Shown piece after piece: positions 1 through 9,100 of a DNA stretch of 45,398 nt (positions are counted from its first letter, which is position 1; the number at the start of each line of letters is the position of its first letter). The stretch is from positions 1 to 45,398 of the forward strand of contig CAJQLW010000045.1 in assembly GCA_905479325.1 (NCBI GenBank), read 5' to 3'. This DNA comes from an uncultured Flavobacteriales bacterium. GTDB taxonomy: Bacteria; Bacteroidota; Bacteroidia; Flavobacteriales_E; Vicingaceae. The notes beneath the pieces were generated by a model. The model was not told the origin of the DNA. It worked only from the letters and a program-made list of their open reading frames with translations, and searched no databases. The position numbers were made by a program, and so were the translations under genes.

Positions 1-3000
1 CTTACATCGTAATCGTCAATAATGTTAGTAGTATTTGCTCTAACTTGAACTGCTGGGTTAAATGTTCCATAAGTCGCAACACTGTTGTAAAACAAATCTA
101 CTTGATCTGTATATAAGAAATACATTCCCCAATCTGACTCAGATACAATCATGTTATTCACAACTCGATTTCTTCCGTTCAAGGTAGGTGTGCCAGTGTT
201 GTTAAAGTTATAGAAGTAAATTCCATAATCTTGAGCATGGATGTAGTTACCTGATACGTCGAAATTGTTACTGTAATACAAGAACAATCCATCTCCGTTA
301 ATCTGACCTCTTGTTGCTTGATCAATTTCATTGTTCGTAAATTCTAATGAATCTTGATAGAAAATGTATGAACCGTAATAGTAAACACTGTCCATTTGGT
401 TGTTGTGAATCGTGTTCCCTACATTGGTAGTTGTGGTTGATCCGTACATGTAAACAGAATAATATCCACCAACCATTAAGTTATTTTGAACTGTGTTATA
501 GCTACCAACGCCATTTGAAGAAATATTGTTGGTCGTTCCTGAAATGATGAAGTTCGTATTTGTACTTAATGAATTAGGATTCGCCCACAATATGTTATTC
601 TCGAATGTATTATTCGACGAATTATTCAATAGAATTGCTGCACCGTTATTTGCAGTTGCTTCTATTCTCATGTTTCGAATGGTAATGTAATCTGTATTTA
701 CAATTGTTACTGTACCGTAATTATTCGTGTTATCATGAGATAGAGTCGTAGTGCTGGAATCTCCACCATCAATAGTTAAAGTATTAATAGAAGACATACC
801 CGGAGCGTTGTTAATGTTCAAACTTTCATTATACGTTCCAGCTGCTACATTAACAGTAACGGCTCCACACACACCATAGTTACTAAGCACTTGTTCCAAT
901 TGAGCAAATGAAGTTAAGTTACTTGATGAAGCAGCTAATGATGGGTCTAAGGTTACTGTACCTGAAAGTCCAGTTCTCAACCCTTGAATAGTTAATGTAT
1001 CATCTGCCGTAAACTGATCTGCAGCACCATTAGGTCTATTGGTATAGAACTCTAAATCATAAATAGTCGTAGAGTTAATGTTCAACGTTGCTAAAGGAAC
1101 AGAAGCAGTATCTCCAGGGAAAATAGTTCCAATGTACATTACTGAATCTAGTACACCATTAATGTTCCAAACAACGTTAACAGAATCAACAATGTTAGAA
1201 CCAAAGTTTTTCACTCCTAAAACTGGAGTTACAGGTCCCGGACATAAGTTACCCGACGGACTTTGCACTTCAACAACTCCAACGTTTAGTGGTAATACCG
1301 GATCAATTCGAATATCATCCACTGCTATATCTCCTGAACAACATGAAACGTTCCATCCTCTAAATTTGATAGTAACACTCTTGCCTGCATAACCAGTTAA
1401 AAGGTGACTTGCTAATGCCCATGGATCTGTTTGCAAAGCTTGTTGTTGACCTGTATAAGTCGCTAAAACAGTTTCAACACCATTAGTATCTGCAATCACT
1501 TGCATTCTATCAATGTTAGTTCCAAACATAAAGTACGCATAAGATAACTCAACAGTACTCAATACAGGATCTACATATATAGGAGGTGAAATTAGATCAA
1601 CTGAATCACCTACTGTTCCTCCAGATGTTTCCATATACATGTATATACCAGGAGAAGATTGATAGTTGGTATTATCCCAAAGTGGGCCTGTACCAGCTGA
1701 ATTTATATTGGCACCAGTCCCTCTTTCACTTTCCCATCTTGGGTTAGCTGCTGTTCCGTTAGAAGACCATCCTTCAGGGTATGGGTTCTGAATAATACCA
1801 GCTGCAAAATTTTCATAGTCTTGTATAAAAGGAACTCCATAAGAGGTATTAAATGTTTCTGGACCTACATAAGCCGAAACGTCTCCTGCTCCACAATTTG
1901 AACGCACGTATACATCGTATGTTGTTCCTTGTGAAAGCCCACCTATTGTGAAACTTGGAGTTGCAGAAGTACCCGTAGTTCCTGTGCCAGGAGCAAAACC
2001 AACTGGACCATATTCGTAGTCAATTGTACCTGCTCCACCTACTGCATTTACGTCGATAGAATTTAAAGTCACGTTCGATAAAACAACTGATGTAGGAGCA
2101 GCTGCAGAAATTAAGCTAACAGTTAACGTATCATTCAAATTAGAAGTATCAGCTACACCGTTTGGCATAGACGTCCACGCTTTCAATGTATTAACTCCTG
2201 AATTAAAAACTGCAGAACCTAAATTTATAGTTGCGCTAGACGAAAATGCACCGCCTAATGTATCTAACAGGCTAGTATAAAAAATAGTTGGTTGTCCAAC
2301 ACCGTTCAATTCCCAATTCACGCGAACAGAATCTAATTGGTTTGTTCCTGAATTACGAATGGTTACAATGGCATTATTTGTTCCTGCACAAAACACGTAA
2401 GGTGAATCTACAGATGAAATACCCGCATCATCAGGCCCAGTTAAAGGAGTGTACTCCAATTTAAAAATAACATTATCTCCTGTAAGTCCGCACAAGGTAG
2501 GATTCACATTAGCCGTTGGAGTAAAATCAAAGTCAATAACTTGATCTGCTGCCCAGGAAGCTAATGTTGCAACCGGAATGACAAAAGATACAGAATCAAA
2601 ATTTGCAAAACATTGCTGAGTTGAAGGTGGAGTAAATCCAAGCAATAAGCCATTTTCATCAAAAATATCGGCATTCTCTAAGTTTCCTCCAGTACCATCA
2701 AAATCACCTTGATAATAAACCGTCAAAACTCCATCTGTTGCAGGAGAAGTAACCCCCGTACTAAAACTAATTGGCAAGTTTGTTCCTGCGCCCGCAGGCA
2801 AAGGAGTAACAGGTGTAATTAGCACAGTATTTTGAGCGTAACTGGACGCTACTAGTGACATAAAAATAACCGAAAGAAAGGTCATTCTTTTAAAATTGTT
2901 CAACACCAAGCGATCGGGCTCAGTATTCATTCCACTCCGAATGGAATTTAATTTAGTCCGAAAGCGACCCATTAATAAGGCGTTTTCTGCCCTCGAAAAG

Positions 3001-3020
3001 AGCAAGTTAAGCTTCTTCAT
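1..3020 (-). CDS. Large secreted beta-helix/MAM-like surface protein, C-terminus beyond window
   Basis: An uninterrupted minus-strand frame runs from an ATG at 3020 off the left edge, giving about 1006 residues. A hydrophobic signal segment ending in SLVASSYAQ lies at about residues 46-63. After it come an Ig-like region, a CARDB-like region (near SGTNQLDSVRVNWELNG), a fibronectin III-like stretch (GLSQGTTYDVYVRSNCG), a MAM-like jelly-roll ending in SGDIAVDDIRID, another CARDB-like module, and from about residue 680 an Asn-rich repeat array (NNTFENNILW, NTVQNNLMVGG, NVGNTIHNNQMD) typical of right-handed parallel beta-helices of the NosD/pectate-lyase type. A T9SS sorting domain would be expected at the missing C-terminus but is not seen. 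The start is uncertain: ATG 3020 gives a 45-residue leader before the signal core, whereas ATG 2885 gives a normal signal peptide. Likely an exported adhesin or glycan-binding protein; no catalytic residues could be assigned. Confidence 0.85.
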   Translation of the reverse strand, partial: MKKLNLLFSRAENALLMGRFRTKLNSIRSGMNTEPDRLVLNNFKRMTFLSVIFMSLVASSYAQNTVLITPVTPLPAGAGTNLPISFSTGVTSPATDGVLTVYYQGDFDGTGGNLENADIFDENGLLLGFTPPSTQQCFANFDSVSFVIPVATLASWAADQVIDFDFTPTANVNPTLCGLTGDNVIFKLEYTPLTGPDDAGISSVDSPYVFCAGTNNAIVTIRNSGTNQLDSVRVNWELNGVGQPTIFYTSLLDTLGGAFSSSATINLGSAVFNSGVNTLKAWTSMPNGVADTSNLNDTLTVSLISAAAPTSVVLSNVTLNSIDVNAVGGAGTIDYEYGPVGFAPGTGTTGTSATPSFTIGGLSQGTTYDVYVRSNCGAGDVSAYVGPETFNTSYGVPFIQDYENFAAGIIQNPYPEGWSSNGTAANPRWESERGTGANINSAGTGPLWDNTNYQSSPGIYMYMETSGGTVGDSVDLISPPIYVDPVLSTVELSYAYFMFGTNIDRMQVIADTNGVETVLATYTGQQQALQTDPWALASHLLTGYAGKSVTIKFRGWNVSCCSGDIAVDDIRIDPVLPLNVGVVEVQSPSGNLCPGPVTPVLGVKNFGSNIVDSVNVVWNINGVLDSVMYIGTIFPGDTASVPLATLNINSTTIYDLEFYTNRPNGAADQFTADDTLTIQGLRTGLSGTVTLDPSLAASSSNLTSFAQLEQVLSNYGVCGAVTVNVAAGTYNESLNINNAPGMSSINTLTIDGGDSSTTTLSHDNTNNYGTVTIVNTDYITIRNMRIEATANNGAAILLNNSSNNTFENNILWANPNSLSTNTNFIISGTTNNISSNGVGSYNTVQNNLMVGGYYSVYMYGSTTTTNVGNTIHNNQMDSVYYYGSYIFYQDSLEFTNNEIDQATRGQINGDGLFLYYSNNFDVSGNYIHAQDYGIYFYNFNNTGTPTLNGRNRVVNNMIVSESDWGMYFLYTDQVDLFYNSVATYGTFNPAVQVRANTTNIIDDYDV

Positions 3021-3073
3021 ATTTAAAATTTTGGTTAATAATATATTTACAAGCTATGAAAGTACGCAACTTT

Positions 3074-3098
3074 GTTAAAAAACTAAAGATTTTTTAAC
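3074..3098. repeat. Perfect 9-bp inverted repeat upstream of the surface-protein gene
   Basis: GTTAAAAAA at 3074-3082 and TTTTTTAAC at 3090-3098 are exact inverted copies around a 7-base spacer. The repeat sits between the start of the leftmost gene and the terminator of the next gene, about 55-75 bases before the ATG at 3020. It could be an operator or simply AT-rich symmetry; nothing else supports either reading. Confidence 0.35.
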
Positions 3099-3100
3099 AA

Positions 3101-3130
3101 AAAAAGGCAATAAATTTCTTTATTGCCTTT
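3101..3130 (-). terminator. Rho-independent terminator of the 2842-residue protein gene
   Basis: A perfect 12-bp stem, AAAGGCAATAAA (3103-3114) with TTTATTGCCTTT (3119-3130), has a 4-base loop and is followed on the minus strand by a run of T. It begins 25 bases after the stop codon of the gene ending at 3155. Confidence 0.8.
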
Positions 3131-3154
3131 CGATTTTTAGTAACTAATTAAACG

Positions 3155-6100
3155 TTAACTTTTCACCACTTTGTGCACAATTGTGCCGTTGTCAGTTTCA
3201 ATTTTAACGAAGTAAACCCCTTTTGGTAACTTACTCATATTAATCTCATGGTTTAACTGACCGAAGGTTAGCTCTTCAAATGATTCAATTAATCTACCTT
3301 CTGCTGAAAGTAAGAAAATTGATCCATTAAACGTTTCGATTGAACTTTGAGTAATGGTTAACACGTCTGAAACCGGGTTAGGGAATACTGACAACTTACC
3401 CATTTCATCCTCAACATCATCTAAACTAACCGTACAGTCGTCTAATACTCTAAAATAAATTTCAGTATTCTCAGTTGCATCAAAAAGACAACCAGCATCT
3501 GTTTGAACATCTACATCTAATATATAGTAGCTGCCGTTTCTGTTCACATCCATTCTCCATGGGTCTACTGCAAATGACTGTGTATTTACAGTATCCGCCT
3601 TCAGCAAGGTTCTATTGTGAGAGGCATCTGCTAAATAGATATCCCAAGAATAAGTATCCTGTCTTCCAACCTCTAAGTCAACAAAGAATACATCACCCTG
3701 CTCTAAAATTGAACCAGAACCTGGTCCACAGTACACAGTGGTATCAGAGATTTTAGGGAAGCTACTTATTGTTGGCTTACTGTGAATGATTCGATCTACT
3801 TCAACTTTTTGCAACGACTTACAAAATAAACCGTTAGGTGCAATATTTGGAACCTCAATCAACGTTTCAACATAAAAAGTATCGGTCTCCGTCAACTGCT
3901 CTTTCAACGCGTACGAGAAAGGAGCTACTTTAATCTCTGCTTCAGGTTGTGTTGCATTTGGGTTGCGGTAATAATTCACACCTGTAATGTTAGGCTGAAC
4001 TTGAACCGTAATTACATCTGGCGTACCTTCATTCTCACAACGCTCACCACCAAAGGCCGTCGCTTTGTATGGTTTTAACACTTCTACTCGCACAGAATCA
4101 GTTGTTTCGTCAATTCCTTCTCGAACAAACAGTTGTGGACAAACTCTCGATCTCAAATCTGTTGTCGAATCCAAAATTGGCGTGTAATTCGGTCTGTTGA
4201 ACGGATTTGTAGCACCTGGGAAAAACCCAAAAGTAGAACCGTCATTTCGAATTCTGCTTTCTTCCCATGCAACTGCTCCAAACTGATTTCGAACAGCTAA
4301 TAGCACAGGACTTCCGTAACATACCGTGTCGTTCGGCAAAATGGCTACAATCTCTCCCACTTTTCGTTGTGACTTGATGATGATGTTGTCCTTTTGATCG
4401 TTCGACTTGATCAAATCACCATTCACTTCTGCAATAATTATGAATCGGTAGAAACTTCCGGTATCAGACATATCGAATGTACTGTCCATTGCTAAGGTAA
4501 CAATAGAATCACGAGGTAATGGTATTGGGAATCCGTTTGCATCGGTAAACTCATTAACAAAAACTTTACGCGTTAGGGTATCTGGCCCTATAAAGATTCC
4601 ATCTCCTTGATTGTCCTTGAATATCAAAGCTGTTAAGGTTACTGTATCTCGTGTAAAGTCTAAAGGAAGAGAACCGTTGTTGATTACATCAATTTTCAAT
4701 GGATTTTCTTCAGCATAACAATATGTTGAATCAGTATTAGGTTCGTTTAATGCCGCTGGAGCAATATCTATTGCTGCCGCATCATATACCTGAATATCAT
4801 CAATAGCCATGTTACTTGCGTATTCAGCTGATCGCTCACTGATAAATCGGTAACGGATTACTTTGCCGCGGTAAGCACTTAAATCAACAATTCTAGATTT
4901 CCAAGGTGTTCTACCGTTAATTCGTTGGTCTGGATCTTGTCCACTTAACGTAAGTACGGTTACCCAGCCGAAATCATCATTAATTTGCAGGTACAAGTTA
5001 CCCATGGCAAATCCAAACATGTGATACCAGAATTTCATTTCAGGAGAAGAAGTTCCAATTAATGAAATACAAGGTGAATCATATCCAATAAGGTCACCTA
5101 ATACTCCACCTGCCGAGTTAGAAGACAATACAATACCAGTAGTATCAACAGGACCCAAGGTATGATCAAGCTCTGGACCGGTTACCCCTCTTCTGTCCAC
5201 TGCCCATGCAGGCAATAGACCGCCGTTGCCATCAACGTTCCAGTCGTAACCATCCATGGTTGGGTTGCCGATTAAAACACCTCCATTTAACGGATCTACA
5301 GGGTCTTCAAAATCTACTACATAAGGCAGATCCTCCGGATCTCCATGCGTAATTTGATAATCTAACCTCAAGTTATTAGTTGTATCAATGTCACCATCTA
5401 ACAAGAGCCAAGCATTTATAAAGTAATCTTTATAAGCTGATAAATCTAAATTAAACCTAGGTTCGTTGATGGTGAACGACAATAATTCTCCAGGATTAAA
5501 GAATGGTGGTGCAATACCCGGTCTAATCCAGATGGTATCTCTCCATCCATTACTTCCTCTTGGATTTCCAACTATGTCTTCATCCACAGCGATTACAACT
5601 TGGAATGAGTCAATTCTATCAATTCCAATGTTTCTCACTCGAATGGTAACCTTCTCAGAGTCGCTGTAGAAACATCTTCCAGGAACTGGATTTGCAAATT
5701 CGTTGAATAAAATTTGCTGTGGTTCTGGGCTAATGATACACACATCATCAATTGCGTAATAGGTTCCACCCGGTGCTATCGGTCTAAATCGAACTTGTAC
5801 GTTCGCTCCCACAAAGTCTGCTAAAACCGCTTCGTATTTTCTCCACGTTCTGGCTACTCCTTCCGCACCTTTAATTGTATCTATCGGTTGAAAAGCACCT
5901 CCATTTTGGTTTACCGCTATTTCTAACGCTCCACCTGCAGATGGCATAACATACCAGAATTCGAGATTCGCAGCAGGCGTATTGGTTAAGTCATAACAAG
6001 GAGACTGCATAGATGCCGCAGGAGCATAGGGTCCCGGAGGATCTGCCGCGTACATAAACACATCGTTTAATCCACCGGTGTGCCCTTTTAAATCTGGAAC

Positions 6101-9100
6101 TTCCCCGTCTACAGTAGCAACAAAGGTATATGCCTGTGTATTTGCCTCCCAATCGTTTGGCAATATTCCGTCCTTATAATCCTTTGCAATATTACCAGAA
6201 ACTATATCGCTAAAATCTTCGCAACTGTTAAATGGTCTAGCTGTATTGGTAATTAACTCAGTTAAGGTATCGTTAAACAAATGTTCATCTCCTCTCAACT
6301 CTGTCCAGTATTTGATAAAATATTTACCTGGTTGAGACATGTCAATGTTTTGGAAAGAGAAATCAAAATACGCCAATGGCACAATTGTTTGCCCTATCGA
6401 AGAATCTCTAACAACAGGCAGCACAACAGGCTTACCTCCATATGGCGTAAATGTAATTTGATAACCGAGATTCAGGTTTAGGATATCTTGTGTTCCCAAA
6501 TTTTGAACTCTAATTCTAAATCGTTCAGATGCCGTTAATGCACAATCAGAACCTGGATCAATTAAAGAGAATGCAGCTGCATCAATTTGTGCCCTATCCA
6601 AAATCTCAATGTCATCTATTCCAATGTCACCGCCTCTTCCATCGCCTGGGTTACCTTGGTAACCAGTTTCTGCTCTAAAACGAATTCGAATATCGTTTGA
6701 GCCCACAAATCGATTTAAAACCACGTTTCTCTTTAACCAAGGCTCTGTATCATCTGAGTGCTGTTGCCCTCTGATTACATCAATTCCTTGAACCCAAGCA
6801 TTGTTAGTAAACACGTCAACAAATATGTTACCTGTTTGCGGACCAAACATATGGTACCAATACGATAGTAGTACATTTCCATTTTTAGAAGTACTAAAAT
6901 CCATAGGACCACATGGTAACTCGAACCATGCATCTGGTATTGCCGGAGGATTAGTCGCCAATAATACCTTCAAATCCGTTTCCAATAACATGTACGTTCC
7001 TTTTCCGTTTACTCTGTTCGTAGCAAAAGTGTGGTCACCTGAAGGCCCTGTGGGTGGTCCTGGAGGCATCGGTGGCTGACCATCAATGTACGGGCCAGCA
7101 CCTGACACTACGTGCCACATAAATCTTCCGGGGCTTCCCGTAGGTGGGAAACGTGTGAACCCTTTCAATTGATCTGCATTGTAAAATGGAGCTCCTTGAG
7201 CATTTACACCCATTACTAGCTCTTCAAAATCTTGGGTATAACGTGGTATTCCAGGTTGTCTGTTAATAACCGTGGTAAACGCTCCATCGTTTTGACCTAA
7301 AGTATCGCCTACCAAAATTGTTCTTGCTCGAATTACCTGTTTTCCAGGGTTCGATAAGTCAATCGGCGTAGTAAAGGTATAGTTTAGGTTTGTCCCTGCT
7401 ACAATTGTTTGTTGAATTGTATCTGCCTCATAAGGACCTCCGTTGTTGTTGTACTCTACAATCAATTCTCCCGGAGTAATGTCAGTTGTTCCAAAGTTTT
7501 CAATGTTTACAACTACGTTACCTGTAGTAAGGCCACAAGCATCACCAGTTGGTTGAATTACCTCAGTTATTCCTGCATCCTTCGCAATCGCTTCATGAAG
7601 GAATATATCGTCAATGGCCATATCTGTTCGGGTACCGAAATTCGTTTTCACTGAACGGAAACGAACTTGTACTAATCCTCCAATATAAGGGGTCAAGTCT
7701 ACCGTTAATTGTTTCCATACGGCATTAGCAGCAGTTTGTGCTTGACCGTTTAACGTACCAACACCATTTACCCAATTGCCATTTACTTGAACATCAACAG
7801 AAAGGTTGTTCATGTTCGATCCATACCTGTGGTAAAAGAAGCTAAATCTTGGGTTGACGCTATTGGTTAAATCAATACATGGAGACTCGAAAGTCGCTGT
7901 TCCTGTTCCATCACCTTCTGTAAATAGGAATATTCCATTACCAGTTGTTTTGTCACCTACAGGCCCTGTTGAACTGGTTGGCGTAGTTAATGCACCTTTT
8001 CCGCACAAAGAAGATTGCACCTGCCAGTTGTATGACCCAGTAGAAGTTTCTGCCCAACCTTCTTGCAATACTTGTCCTAAAATATCATCACAACGGGCAT
8101 CTCTGAAGGTTTCAAAATCTTCAAAATAATCTGTACTTTTTGTGGTATTGATAATCTTGTGATTAAACAGGGTATCGTTGCTTACATCTTCTTCTCCAAT
8201 GTACGCTGTCCAAGCTTTCACAAAATAGGTTTTACCTGGTATAGAAAGGTCGGCAGGCTGAGTAAACGTAAAGAATGCAGACTGCTCTGATGGCAAGGCC
8301 AAATCAAAGGTATCTCTTACTGGAGGCAAGCTATCTATTTGATAGTATAATAGCAGCGAATCTCCGTTTGCATTTAAGGTTTCTACCCCAAAGTTGTCAA
8401 TTTCTACACTTATAATTGATGCACTGTTGATGTTACATCCAGATTCAGGACCGGTTACAGCGAGCATTCTTGCATCTTTTCCGAACGGAGCAAAAAATGA
8501 AATGTCATCAATGGCCATTTCGTTTCTAAATCCTGCCGTTCCTCTAAACCTTACCTTTAGGTCCTTTCCTCCGAACTGATTAAACTTAGCAACAGCTTCT
8601 AACCAAGGTGCACCTGCTGAAGTTTGGGTTTGACCGTTAATCTGAAACACTCCATTGTTCCAAACTCCATCGGCAAAAACATCCACAAATAATGGCCCCA
8701 TACCCGCACCAAACTTGTGGTACCAGAAACGCATTGCTGCACCAGCTCTATTTTTAAAATCAATACACGGAGACTCAAGTCTAGCTTCTCCACTGTTCCC
8801 ATCTAAGTACATGAATACACCTGTACCAGAAGTATGGTCTGAGTTTGGACCTGTGTTGTTTCCTCCAGGAGTTCCATTCGGACATACGGCCATGTCTTGC
8901 ACATGCCACTCTCCAATGCCGTTTGCTGAAGTCATGCTCCAACCAGAGCCTAATACATCAGCATCATTTTGACCGAAACAACTCGGATCAGCAACAAAGC
9001 CTTCAAAATCTTCAATGTAATCAGGGTTTCTTGTCTCATTTCTAATAACAGTTGTTAATCGGTCATTAAACAAGTTAGAATCTCCAAGTACCTCTGTCCA

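Noticed and set aside
1078-1392. Open plus-strand frame of 104 codons opposite the left-edge surface-protein gene, and many similar frames opposite 3155-11683
   Set aside because: They mirror repetitive minus-strand coding sequence, lack family likeness and have no promoter or start context.
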